NCBI GenBank assembly: GCA_003116975.1
Contig: BGKB01000101.1
Location: 62,001 to 126,000 of the forward strand
Length of the DNA: 64,000 bases
Origin: Aurantiochytrium sp. KH105
Lineage: Eukaryota; Sar; Bigyra; Thraustochytrida; Thraustochytriidae
Direction: 5' to 3'
In this document: one piece after another, positions 49,601 to 59,735 of the stretch
How positions within the stretch are numbered: position 1 is the stretch's first letter
How the letters are laid out: each line of letters opens with the position of its first letter
Position numbers and translations under genes: made by a program
Notes under the pieces: generated by a model
What the model saw: the letters and a program-made list of their open reading frames with translations, nothing else
The model's database searches: none
What the model was told of the DNA's origin: nothing

Positions 49601-50202
49601 GCGACTTTCTGCGGTGCGAGAGAATTCCGACTGGGGCCACCGAGGCATCGTGCTACAATTTGGCTCCTATTCGTGTGCTCGACGGCACACGATGTGGGGA
49701 CAATGCATACTGTTACCAAGGTGCCTGCAAGAGTTCTGTGGAGAGCATTCGGGATGGAACCGCGGACGGATGTCGGGATGGCGTGAAGAACGGAGACGAG
49801 ACCGACGTTGATTGTGGCGGCAGCTCGTGTCTTCCGTGCCTCACGTCTCAGACCTGCGAATCTGATGACGACTGCAATTGGCTGCTCGAGTGCGACGCTG
49901 AGACACATGTGTGCTACGACAATCTTCCCACGGACCTTTTTTCATCGGATTCGGACCTTTCCATTTTTCTTGCCTGGATCAACGCGAATCCGATCGCAAC
50001 GGGCGTCATCATGGGTGTCGCCGGGGTTGTTGTTGTGGTATTGTCCTACATTTGTTGTTGCGATCGTCAGCTCCGCAACTGTCTCTTCCCCTGCATGAGT
50101 CGGGAATCTTCGCCCTTTTATCAAGGAAAGCACATTTCCCGCGACCTGACAGCGCGCGTCGACACCGAGAGCGGCCTTGAGACACACGACACGTCCACAT
50201 GA
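46621..50202 (+). CDS. ADAM-type metalloprotease (M12B) with disintegrin and cysteine-rich domains
   Basis: From Met at 46621 the protein is 1193 residues. A basic leader precedes a hydrophobic signal sequence (GGLVLALVGAVLGVLALGA). A propeptide-like block follows (ALDCFFIGEG...AVISFCAHQVRGRILVSRR...WHIEPL), matching the M12B prodomain. Next is a long Asn/Gly/Ser repeat (about residues 294-490), then the catalytic domain with the zinc site HELMHGLGAYH (His733, Glu734, His737, His743; HExxHxxGxxH) and a YYLMNS Met-turn. After it come two CGNG...EECD modules, then a disintegrin segment (CRAKKDSSTCDQEEVCDG, then SASCPEDTFADVGTSC), Cys-rich modules (CGDNAYCYQGACK), and a single TM segment near 1124-1148 with a 45-residue tail. 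All zinc ligands are present, so it is probably an active surface sheddase. An in-frame upstream start at 46171 (poly-Leu) is possible; 46621 has an A at -3 and G at +4. Confidence 0.88.
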   Translation: MAGPRQRRGQGCARAPGQATRAEAGEEGSRGRGRGERRGAGSRCAKRRGPAKRGGLVLALVGAVLGVLALGAQGHAQQVHGARTRGARRRLSAAERRDARLLETLDAYEILDGLHENEDIRRVLKSAELGVANNSDDNNHEEEDRRDTDAVDFALSAFGTRVNVPLSRHPGFFAPDFAIWGVSSDGQLKRQPAQPALDCFFIGEGAVISFCAHQVRGRILVSRRDEEDDDVVEEDWHIEPLLATPGSYVVYRGRDLRETDLPNVVLEQDVHGHQHAHRIGRRTANASNSSNSNGNSNGNNGNSNGNNGNSNGNNGNSNGNNGNSNGNNGNSNGNNGNSNGNNGNSNGNNGNSTGNNGNSNGNNGNSTGNNGNSNGNNGNSTGNNGNSTGNNGNSTGNNGNSNGNNGNSNGNNGNSTGNNGNSNGNNGNSNGNNGNSTGNNGNSTGNNGNSNGNNGNSTGNNGNSNGNNGNSNGNNGNSNGNNGNSTGNNGNSNGAANGVISMTVTSGESSETTEEQLPDETETESDSAGLKVSRGACGVLDVDLSGLVKTPNATNLDRLKEDAGAIVAAASSTATSSSSKTHFVRVLLVSDARMHAVYQDDLVLLSVSVYLMGLVEEIYREFPGGHTISIEVAGIVTMDSTDPWPNLFSSTGRSVESSALLTNFTAWLRSNAAALPDHDLAHLVTGWDLYGSNTGGSVIGLAYVGTVCDKSWKTGISQGDFLSTQYVANTMSHELMHGLGAYHTDRTSPGDLTCDDDDTYYLMNSITETGKPQWSECTLQWFEQLLQTENITKCMEAKCGNGLVEGDEECDAADDPCCDITTCQLLTTNACSQAGNADQEDDDTIVLYNRSDASLAVCGNGVLEAGEECDVLAGGLAEGDSDPCCNATTCKLLENATCSALHDGCCSPDTCAPRTASENYVCRAKKDSSTCDQEEVCDGTSASCPEDTFADVGTSCVLSIDYADGSCYRGECMHREFQCAVRGYFAGDCSTSSCDFLRCERIPTGATEASCYNLAPIRVLDGTRCGDNAYCYQGACKSSVESIRDGTADGCRDGVKNGDETDVDCGGSSCLPCLTSQTCESDDDCNWLLECDAETHVCYDNLPTDLFSSDSDLSIFLAWINANPIATGVIMGVAGVVVVVLSYICCCDRQLRNCLFPCMSRESSPFYQGKHISRDLTARVDTESGLETHDTST
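47500..48100 (+). repeat. 21-bp minisatellite inside the ADAM coding region (GNNGNS[N/T])
   Basis: About 28 tandem copies of a 21-bp unit code for G-N-N-G-N-S-(N/T). Point differences are mostly silent, except an Asn/Thr switch at the seventh position. The array lies between prodomain and protease domain. Confidence 0.92.
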
Positions 50203-52044
50203 TGATATTGATTATGACGACGACGAAGGGAACGACTGCGAACTCCGTAGCTCGTCTTTGGGTCATGTACAAGAGCTGACACACGATTAGTGCAGGCTGC
50301 TTTTCAGGGGGGAAGCCTCAACTCCTTGATGAGACAAACGCCTGCCTTTTCAGAGCATTCATGCTTGTACAATAATTTGCTGTTCGAAAATTATGTTCTT
50401 TCTTTGTGTGTGATTGCCAGCTGGCCTGAGATCTTTTGCATCGTGCGATTCGGTAAGCGATTCGGTAAATGTGTGCAAGATTGATAGATGGCGAACCCGT
50501 TTGTGCAACTGCGAAAGGACTGCATGAGTGTTTTCGAAACTCGTCAAGAGTGAGCAGGAGTGCTGAGCCCGTCTGTAACACTCTCAAGTATCGGCTGGCC
50601 ATTGAGGTACTCAATAATCAAAGAACGGGACAACGAAGGCCGTTGCTTACTTTCAAGCAACCACTGTGGCCGAGCCTGGCTTATTCCTCCTTTCGTCGGT
50701 AGTGAAGTAATCTCCCTAGCCGACATGGCAGTGGCCTGTCTGTGTGTGGAAATCCCTGGCTGGCTATGGATGTGGAGTGGACCTCGCGGTTGTCACAGGA
50801 AAAGCTAGTTGCGTGTGAGCATCAAAATTAACGACCGAGAGTCTCCTTCCACGTACTCACTCTCTAAGTAAACTGCCTGATCAGATCATGCGCATCTAAG
50901 TGAGAGTCAAAGCAATGCAAATGTCTCATGATTCAATCAGACGCACGCTCGCGCAATTTTAGAAATCGTTTGAGAATAACGACACAAAAAATCATCAAAG
51001 TTCTTTCAATCCTCTCTGGCCTGCTTCCAGGCTTCCACTCCCTACCTCGTAAGAAAATCGAGCTCCGTATCTGGGTGGCAAGGATATCTAGCGCTATCTT
51101 TTTCGAGATTCAAACGTTTCCGCGCCTCGGTCGCCTACCAGCACCAAACCAAGCGCGGGAATCCAAATATAACGACTTCGTGCTCATCCCGAAGTTCACC
51201 CGTTGAAGAACCGAGAAAATCGATATGCCCGTCCGTTCTCTCGCAGGAATCAGCACACGCGAGTGAGTATAAGCAGCGCAAGTCACAAGACAACAAAGTG
51301 AAAGCAACGACAACTGATTCGCACAACAGGTAAATGTGCAGTGAAAGAAAGACTCAAGCGCAAGCATTCACCATTAATAAAAGGTTGAGCACGACTCCCA
51401 GGCCCGAATGCTGGGTCAAATGAGCTGCCGGACTCCCGAGTCCTGACTGCGTCCATTCAAAATAGATAGATAGATGTCCAAGCCTCATCATGGCGCGCCT
51501 TTGTTGTCACAGCCTCGATGAGGTGAGAGATAGGTAAAGCAATCATCAATTGACTCGATGAATACTTCTCCGATCGTGGCATCCGAGACTTCGCTTCTTC
51601 TGCACGACTAGACGGCCGCGAGAGCGCCGGCGGCCAGCTGCGTGCAGGCGACGGGGACGCCCGCTGGCTCGCGCGCGCTGAGCCGGCCGTCTCCGCGGAG
51701 AGAGAATTCAACCCGAAGAGACGTCCGTCCATCAAGGATCTCGTGATTCCTCTTTTTCTTGCCCAGCGGCCGCTTTTCGGGTGCACACGAAAGCGAGCCA
51801 CCGCGGGCCTTCGCTACGTGACGGATACCAAGGAGCAAGGCAGCTAGATAGCTCCCGCGTGCAAGGAGGGATGCGAAGAGTTTCTGTCAAGAAGAAATTA
51901 AGTTTTTGGACGTGAGCATATCACGTTCAAACCGCGCCTAGCGTGTACAAGTCGATCAACGAGTATACGCGCGCGCTGGCCCCAGTTCTACGTGTATACG
52001 CCCGCCCACCCTGGCCTTGCCGGGCTTCGCCGGGCGCAAACACT

Positions 52045-52290
52045 TCAAAACATCATGAAATTACGAACAAGCTTTACTTCCATAAATTAAAGTAAACATA
52101 GAAAAGTTAATCAAAACATTTTTATATTACACACAAAATAGTTAATATAATTTGAAATAAAATATTATAAATCTCTTTTCAATTAGTTTTATGAAATAAT
52201 AATTATAATATTAATTAATTATATTTTGCTTACATTTTGTAAAACTTATGTATATAAAAAAAATTAATCAACAAAAATAGCAATAATTTT
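52045..52290. other. AT-rich island
   Basis: Three consecutive 60-base lines (52081-52260) are about 83-90% A+T, against a GC-rich background; just before it (about 51940-52035) the sequence is GC-rich. No coding frame runs through it. Candidates are a replication origin, a centromere-type low-GC element or inserted organelle DNA; nothing in the sequence decides between them. Confidence 0.6.
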
Positions 52291-52916
52291 ACTGGAAGGC
52301 AAAAGAAGTCTTGATTCTTGAGAAATCGAAAGACCTTATAGACAGACTTTCACATAGTGTCATAATGTCTGAGTAAGATGCACTGTGGTGTTCCAAAACT
52401 GTGTTAAATGATGTTGGGTCTCATTGATCCGTTCAATCAGGATTTGTAGCTAATCGTGACCTCATGAAAGCTCAGCTGCCCTCGGAGTCATGTTTCAATG
52501 ACTTGTGCGGTGTGCCCTATCTAACAATTCAAACTTCGCGAAAACTTTTCGTGCAAACGGAAAATGGATCCTAGAACCCCTTAAATTCATGCGCTTTGTA
52601 TTTAGCTGTACTGGTGGCTGTGTACGGGATACTGGAGCCATTGACGAGAAAAGGAAGGGCTTGCCATCGAAAAAGATCTGTTGAACATCCGAAATGACTC
52701 TCAGCATGGGCATTCTGTCTTGAGCAATGGATCAATCGTCTTTACGGTGAGACAGACTAGTTCTAATTTACTTTGTCGAGCAAAACAATGGATCTGAGAT
52801 AGAAAATCTACGTTGGCAGCGAACCGGCCAGACAAACGAAGTTAGAGTTCTTTCTGGTAACTGGTTTGAGATTTCAAAACCGCACTTCAGATCGCGTGGT
52901 CTTCAGCCCCGCAGGG

Positions 52917-52925
52917 TATAAAAAA
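52917..52925 (+). promoter_or_regulatory. TATA-like element
   Basis: GTATAAAAAACAG is the clearest TATA-box match in the non-coding DNA. It lies about 185 bp before an ATG at 53102 that opens an 87-codon frame. No gene is proven. Confidence 0.25.
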
Positions 52926-53101
52926 CAGAGGCTCTGCACCTTGCACAGCTTCTAAGCTGCAGATGATTTTCAAAATCGATTTCAGAAAGATCGCATTGTG
53001 TCATGAAGAATCGTGGCACATACATAAGTCCGGAAGTGCTCGCTGCGCCTCGGCGCCTCGACGCGCGGCGCGTCCAGCAGCCACACCTGTGAGCCGACAG
53101 A

Positions 53102-53365
53102 ATGTCAGGAATGCAAGGTGTTAGGTACGCCCGTGCAGTTTGTTCTTATATAGTTGTGCCAGCAAGCTCTACTACTCTTTCAAAAATGTATGACATGAGA
53201 GTGATCATCAGCGAGGGAGCTGACATCAACAGTAGGCCCCACTACCCCACGCTCGGCGATTCCACAAGTCCATCGAAATTATCCTCGCTCTCTCTTACTC
53301 TTTTTACTCTGAGAAGCAGTGCTTTCGCAACTCACGCAGTACAAATGAGATGCCAAAACAGATAA
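53102..53365 (+). other. Short ORF with weak ankyrin-like segment
   Basis: An 87-codon frame includes MRVIISEGADINSR followed by PHYPTLGDST, similar to the end of one ankyrin repeat and the start of the next. It could be a relic of an ankyrin gene or chance. The TATA-like element lies upstream. Confidence 0.2.
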
Positions 53366-53557
53366 ACGTATATATTTTATTTTTCGTAATGCTTGTGCGC
53401 TCGCTAAAAGAGGATGGCGTGACCATTTCCATGATGAGGCTGGAACCAGAGCCAAAATTTACCCAAATCCAGAGACATCGAAATCTTCATCGAGATTCTC
53501 AAACGAATGGTCGGCTTCAGCGGAATTTATATGGTCGATTTTTTTCAATGAGGCGTC

Positions 53558-56500
53558 CTACTCACGCAGAAAGACGTCGCGAACAGGAGCGAGGGCGTAA
53601 AAAACACCCAAACAAGGCTTTTCTTGTTTCTTTGGAAAATGATATCGGTACGCAAAGCCACCATGCGGGCAAAGTTTCCGAAGTGCCTTCCGCAACACCA
53701 GCTCGCCACCGAAAACAAAACAGAAGTCCACTTCCGTCACGTCTTCGGGCTTGGAAAGCTTCATCGTCACTTTGGACCAGCGCTTCCCTTTATCCAGCTT
53801 AGCCATTGAACGTTTGGGAAGCTTGTATGGCCCATTGAAGCTGAGCGCAATTCCAGTCGTCAGAGCTGAGGCTGACACGAAATGTTGCTGTTCGTCAAAG
53901 TAGAGAAATCCACCAAAGTGCAGGAAACGAAGGACCGCGTCATCGTATCGTAGCTTTTCGAACCAGTCCAACCCAGTATCGAGGTTCTCGAGTGGGAAAG
54001 CATAGCAGAAGTAGCGCGCCTCAGGCGGAATGTACCAGAATCTCTGAAGGAGACGTGTGTTGCTCGCATCGGGCGTGCGTACAGAGATTGGCCAAATCTT
54101 GCTGATGGCACCTGTCATGCGGCTCACGACTGGGTCTTGTGATTTCCATAGAGTGTAAATCGAGTCAAAGGAATCCGGGCTAATGAACTCGTACTTGTTC
54201 CACTTAAAGTCGATCTTCAGATTGAGACGGCGCGTGGGCATAATGGCAAACGTCGGCAGCGCAACGACGGGACTATATGTGGGGGTCAATAGAAAGAGAG
54301 CGATTTCGTTGACTATACCGGCGAGGGGATCCCATGGGGACTTAGAGGAATCCTGAAATTTCCCGCGATGTTTTAACACGTTTGATACCATATCGAGAAG
54401 TTTCTCGCATTGATCACAATCGCGATCCTCCATATCCGGATACAAGTAACCTCGAGCTTCAGGAGCGAGCTCGTTCCGTGAGCGAGCACGACGAGCAAAG
54501 TCGATAAGGCTGACAATCATCGACAGGAAGAGCACTGAGATTTTGGAGTCGTATTCCTTCACAAGTTCTGCAAATTCCCCCAGCTCTTTGCGCTTTTCGC
54601 GGATTTTTTGGATGCTTGATGAAACCTTGTCGTCTTGGTGCGAACTTGAATCGTCGATCTCTTCGATGGAGTGGCTCGTCTCACAGGGCCAACACAATGC
54701 TGACTTTTGTGAGGAAGTTGAGATGGCATCATAGTGCTCGAGATGAAGGTCCGCATCATATTGCTTGAGTTGAAGGTCCAGCTGTTCGAGATAGAAGCTA
54801 GAAAGTATTCGTGGGTGATCGATCTGCGCCACCTCAACATCAGGCATCTTCACGGATTCAAAGAATGTGTCCGCTTGATCTAACGGAACAATTGTTTCTC
54901 CAAGACTGATGGTTTGAAGAGAACGGCAATGTTCTTCGAGACATGTTGCGGACTCCAATTTTGATGCACCTGAAAGACGCAGTTCACGCAAGAACCGAGT
55001 CTTCGCGCTCAACTCCCCGAGGCACTCGTCCGTGAATGACTTTGCCCCTTCCAATGAGAGAACGCGGATGTACGGGTTGACTTCGTTTGCAAATTCTTTC
55101 CAATCTTTGAGAGGCCGGTTGTCCCAAGCGAGCACGTTGCCAAGCTTGAGTGTCTGGAGGGATGAACATCGCTTGACTAATTCAATGAGGGGCTTCGATG
55201 TTTCCGATTCTTGAATGGAAAGAAAAGCGTCCTCATGTTGATTCTTGTAAAGAGCATCCACATCGAGATTGAGCGAGCGCAAAGCTGTGCAATACTTCGC
55301 AATGTCGTCCAGGACTTCGACTTGGAGACGAGGTAGGTCGCGAAGACTGAGACGCCAGAGACTCCTCTTGGAGGACTTGATCACGTGGCCGACTCCTTCA
55401 TTCGTGATCTCGATGCAGCCATCTAGAACGACCGACCCGAGTGTGATGCACCTGTTATACCAAAAGTACCAGAGTCCTTTATCCGTGATGTCCACACAGA
55501 AGCTGAGATTAAGGTTCTGTAGGTTCGGACACATGGCCGAAATGACCTTCAGCACCTCGTCGCTGGTGCTGATGCAATCCGTGAGGTCAAGCGAACGAAT
55601 ACTTCGGAAAAGAGTTCGGCTGTCCATCCGCTCAAAAAGCAACCAATTCAGAGGCCAAAGCATGGAAGACACCAAGAAAGAGACGCCTTGAGCGAATGTG
55701 TTCGCAACGTGATAAACATGGTGAGCGAAGCGATTCGTCACAGCAAATCCGATATCGTCAAGTGGTTTTCCTTCGACCACAACACGTTTTTGCAGGTATT
55801 TGAAGTAATGAGCATTCGCTTTGTACGAGGCTAGATTCGGTAACTCCCAAAGCAACGAGCGGCCCAGAGTCGGGGCCGCAAGCGCTACTTTGATTACCGT
55901 TTCCAGGAGCCAAAATGCTCGTCGAACCCCTCCCATCATTCTGTAGCCACAGTTGTAGAAGCTATAGTCAAAGTTGAAGTACTGGCACAGTGTCTTGGCC
56001 ACCAAAGTTTCCCCTTTGCGGAACTCGACGCCTCCATCATAGGTCCCGGCGTCCGAAAAGGGATTTGTATCCGGTGCACGCCGATGTTGGTTATCTTCTG
56101 CTATTCCAAGCGCACGGGAGATTTTTAAATCAATGTCGTAATCTGCCTCAAGCACGAGGTGACGAGCGTGAATAATGTTGCGGAGGCCAGGTACGTCATG
56201 TAAGAGCTCGACCGCCTCGATGAGCTGCCGACCAGCTGACACCAGTGAACTGATCAGAGCCAGCCAGTAAACAAACTCGAAGTTTCCTCCTTCAAACGTG
56301 AGAATGAAGATGAACTCCACCACAATTTGCGGAATGTCTTGAATGAGAAGCACGAAAGTCGTCAAGATGGACATCTGCGCAGCTTTGAAATCCGCCTTGG
56401 CTTGCGTAGCAATGGGATCCTTTACGAAAGTATCCACGGTGTCGCCAACGACATTGTAACTCAGCGACTCCCGCGTCTTGAAAGATTCCTTCACGAGGTC

Positions 56501-58001
56501 GTTAAAGCCCGTGTTTGGCTCAATGATCGCGAGCAAGACACCCAAGAGGTATTTCCGCTTGCGAGTTTTGTTCTTCCAGTCCACCATCCTCCACTCCCAA
56601 AGGCCAATCAGAAAGCGCAGTGCAAAAGTGAGAATGAGAGCAGCGAGGGACACGACAAAGAGAAATTCATTTGCCGTTCCGAGAAGTGGCCTGAGCTGGA
56701 TGACGAGGAAGGCAAAATCCGAGCCAAGGTTGGTGACCTCGAGAAAAGCGTCGAAGGTGGCTCCATAGACGCGCTGTCGCCTACGTTTCAAAAACGTATG
56801 CGGAATGGCGTACACCCGCGGCGCGATATGCTTGTACTTTCTGTTGAGACGACCTTTGAACCAGGAAGGAAGAAAAACCATGTTGAAATTCCACCATAGC
56901 GCATCACCAATCCCCAAGAAGAAAGACGTGACGATGGACCACACCCACCAGAGGAACGGGAAGCGAGGCGCATTGTGAGAATCGTCCTGCTCTTGATGCT
57001 CTTGCTGAGACTTTGTTTCTTTTTCTTTTGTGGCTTGAGCATCCTTAGCGGCTTGCATGATCTCCACGTGTTTGCTCGTGTAAACTTCACGAAGGTATTC
57101 CATCTTGTTCAGCATTTTGGAGATTACTTGGAGAAAGTCTTCCAGGTCGTTGNACTTGATGCTCTTGCTGAGAGTTTGTTTCTCTTTCTTTTGTGGCTTG
57201 AGCATCCTTAGCGGCTTGCATGATCTCCACGTGTTTGCTCGTGTAAACTTCACGAAGGTATTCCATCTTGTTCAGCATTTTGGAGATTACTTGGAGAAAG
57301 TCTTCCAGGTCGTTGAGAAGAACCTCGGTCATTCGACTGTCAATGTAGCGGATTTGGTTCTTTTGTGGGTGTTCCATTGGCAGATTGTGTTCATCACCAT
57401 CGCTAATGTAGTGATCGAGGTTGGCAAGACGCTTTCCAACGTCGACCACGGACTGAACGAGCATGGGGTCATAAAGAAAGGCACCCTTTTCGATCTCGCG
57501 GACGTGCTCGTGCGTGAAGAACGGCCTCTGCTTGTCGTCGGCCGTCAGAGACGTATTGACCTCGAGACCGGCATCATAGAATGTTCTGGCACCATCCTCT
57601 GTTCCCTTTCCTTTGGGCTTGAGCATGACTGTCCCAGAGGGAAGTAGTCCTTGTCGTTTAACTAGGTCGTCTGCATCTTTCGCGATTTTACTTTTCACAT
57701 TTTCGAGCTGCCGAAAAACCTCAGACGCATCTTGGCTTAGGGTTTTCAAGGGCACGCGTCTTTGGCGATGCATTGATGTTGAAAAACAGAAACGGCTGGC
57801 CTTATTCCCCGTGGCAGCTCCCTTTGATGAGTAATGTTCGCAGCCCGCTTCTTCATTTTTGTCGTGTGTTTCTGAGCTCGTGCTGTCCTCGTTGTGCACA
57901 GGCACCTCGACGAGGTCCTCGTCGTCAACATGCGAGACCATTTGGTCTTCGTAACTGTACTTCATCCGGTCCACGGCCTCCCGAAAGAAGTTTGCCGCCA
58001 T
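53558..58001 (-). CDS. Membrane and leucine-rich-repeat protein, split by a single-N assembly join
   Basis: As given, this reads as two frames that overlap a 161-bp duplication around an N at 57153. Removing one copy (163 bp) joins them into one frame of about 1426 residues from Met at 58001 (MAANFFREAVDRM) to the stop at 53558. The N-terminal part is charged and disordered. Near residues 225-290 is a coiled coil (NDLEDFLQVISKMLNKMEYL). Then come several membrane segments (FLFVVSLAALILTFALRFLIG, LTTFVLLIQDIPQIVVEFIFIL), with a QDIPQ motif reminiscent of XK-related proteins. From about residue 780 there are AMN1/FBXL-type LRRs with the NLQNLNLSFCVDITDKGLWYF pattern. The C-terminal third is unrecognised. 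A membrane-anchored ligand-binding or scaffold role is inferred; the family is not established. The stop side is secure. Confidence 0.75.
56992..57315. repeat. 161-bp direct duplication flanking an assembly N
   Basis: Bases 56992-57152 and 57155-57315 are identical except at two positions and have no indels. They are separated by an N at 57153 and one A. This is what results when two contigs with overlapping ends are joined by a one-N gap; it does not look like a biological repeat. Confidence 0.92.
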
Positions 58002-58079
58002 TGCGATAAACCACCTCTGCGCAGGTGTGCGAGCGAACTGTCTTAAAGCAGCACAAGAGGGCTTCAAGGGGCCGGAGAG

Positions 58080-59220
58080 CAAGGGGAGGGGGGGGGGAAG
58101 GGGGGCGAGGTCTTCGCGCGCGAGCTCTTTGATGCGCCTTTCCTCTCCTCTCGTCCTGTGCCACGCCACGCCGTTCTTAGCTCGAGGTCTTGGCGCTTTG
58201 CTTGCTTGCTTGCTTGATAGCCTACTCGATCTCTTCCGCCGGTTCGCCGAGCAGAAGAGAAAGCAAAAGGGGGGGGGGGGAGGTGTCTTTGCGCGCGAGG
58301 TCTTTGTGCGCGCGGTCTTTGCGCGCGAGGTCTTTGCGCGCGAGGTCTTCGCGCGCCTCTCGTCCTGCGCCACGCCGCGCCGCTTTCAGCTCGGGCTCTT
58401 TGCGCTTTGCTTGCTTTTTGCTTGCTTTTTTAGTGTCTCTTTTTCACTCTCTTTTACCGTGTGCAAGTTTGCACACATGGCAAGTTTCGCGGAAAAGGGG
58501 GGGGGGGGGGGGGGGGGGGGGGGGGAAGGGGGGGGGCGCGNAGGGGGGGGGGGGGGGGGGTGGGGGTGAGAGGGGGAAAGGAGGGGGCGCGAGCTTTTTG
58601 TGTGCCTTTTCCTCTCCTTTCGTCCTGCACCACGCTGCGCTGTTTCGAGCTCGAGGTCTTGGCGCTTTGCTTGCCTTTTGCTTTCTTACTTTTAGCTTTT
58701 TTTTCTGCTGCTCTTTTTATGCCTCTCTTTGAAAGGGCCGTGTGCAAGTTTGCACACATGGCATGTTTCGCGGAAAAGGGGGGAGGGGGGTGCGAGAGGG
58801 GGGAAGGAGGGGGCGCGAGCTTTTTGTGTGCCTTTTCCTCTCCTCTCGTCCTGTGCCACGCCACGCCGTTCTTAGCTGGAGGTCTTGGCGCTTTGCTTGC
58901 TTTTTGCTTGCTTGTTTTTTTGTGTTTGCTGCTCATTTATGCCTCTCTTTGAAAGGGCCTGTGTGCAAGCAAGTTTGCACACATGGCATGTTTCGCGGAA
59001 AAGAGGGGGGGGGGGGTGGGTGAGAGGGGGAAAAGAGGGGGCGCGAGCTTTTTGTGTGCCATTTCCTCTCCTCTCGTCCTGCGCAGGTCTTGCTGCTTTA
59101 CTTGCTTTTTGCTTGCTTACTTTTTGCTTGCTTACTTTTTGCTTTTTGTTTGCTCTTTCTATGCCTCTCTTTTATGCGTGTGCACATGCCAAGTTGCCAA
59201 CTTGTGCCTTTCTTTTGTCG
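58080..59220. repeat. Degenerate tandem array, about 215-255 bp units with poly-G runs
   Basis: Five copies share landmarks in the same order: TCCTCTCCTCTCGTCCTG, then GCCACGCC, AGCTCGAGGTCTTGGCGCTT, a GCTT run, TTTGCACACATGGCA, then TTTCGCGGAAAAG followed by a long G run. The landmark CCTCTC..TCGTCCTG recurs near 58141, 58356, 58607, 58835 and 59064. The first unit also has a TTTGCGCGCGAGGTC sub-repeat (58285-58355, about five copies). Confidence 0.85.
58497..58561. repeat. Poly-G runs interrupted by an N
   Basis: Nearly continuous G of about 60 bp, with GAAG, CGCG and an N at 58541. The N again suggests a contig join, here at an unassembled homopolymer in the tandem array. Confidence 0.85.
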
Positions 59221-59735
59221 TTGTCTTGAGTTTCGGGTGACGCGCCCAGGCAACCAAATTGTCGAAACGTTGTCACATTTGCGATCCTATGCGTTGGCCC
59301 GGCCATCCAAAGGAGTTCATTTCGTCAAAAGTGCGCCTACCTGCTGCTGCGTTCAATTTTGGCTTCTTGTCTCGATCAGCAAAGACGTGGCCGATTCACG
59401 TTGCGGAGTGTAAGCAAGCCTCGATCGGTTCTTGTGTTGATTCAATCAACGAGCAGAGATCATGATGTAGAATGAGATGAGTCAAAGGAAACTTGTTCTC
59501 ATTTGCGCAAGTTCTCGGCTGGATGCACCGCCATGGCTTTGATAATCAATGTGGCAAAAAAGACGAATGAAGGTGACGGCAGATTGGCCGTCAAGGGAGA
59601 TTAAAAGAGATTCGGAGCTCATCATCAACCGACACGCTCAGGTCTCAGTGCACAAAGAAGGAGATCACATTTTGTCGTCGGGGACAAGAGATTCTTCTGC
59701 TAGAATAACTCGCAATCAAAGGTTCTCTTGTTCGA

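Larger units (their letters stand above)
50203..53557. other. Low-GC gene-poor region with AT-rich island and possible relics
   Basis: This 3.36-kb stretch separates the ADAM stop from the 3' end of the membrane/LRR gene. GC content is visibly lower than elsewhere. It holds a sharp AT-rich island (52045-52290), a TATA-like TATAAAAAA at 52917-52925 and a weak ankyrin-like fragment near 53190-53260. Short frames (up to about 115 codons) have no recognised product. I see no terminal repeats or transposase motif. Confidence 0.5.
58002..59735. other. Intergenic region holding a degenerate tandem array
   Basis: This 1.73-kb stretch lies between the membrane/LRR gene start and the stop of the next minus-strand gene. 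About 58080-59220 is a tandem array (separate entry), and 59220-59735 is unremarkable. Frames across the array are Gly/Arg- or Leu/Cys/Phe-rich and are not credible. Confidence 0.5.

Noticed and set aside
52495-52713. 72-codon minus-strand frame in the low-GC region that looked transposon-like
   Set aside because: I could not match it to any transposase; no terminal repeats or target-site duplication seen.
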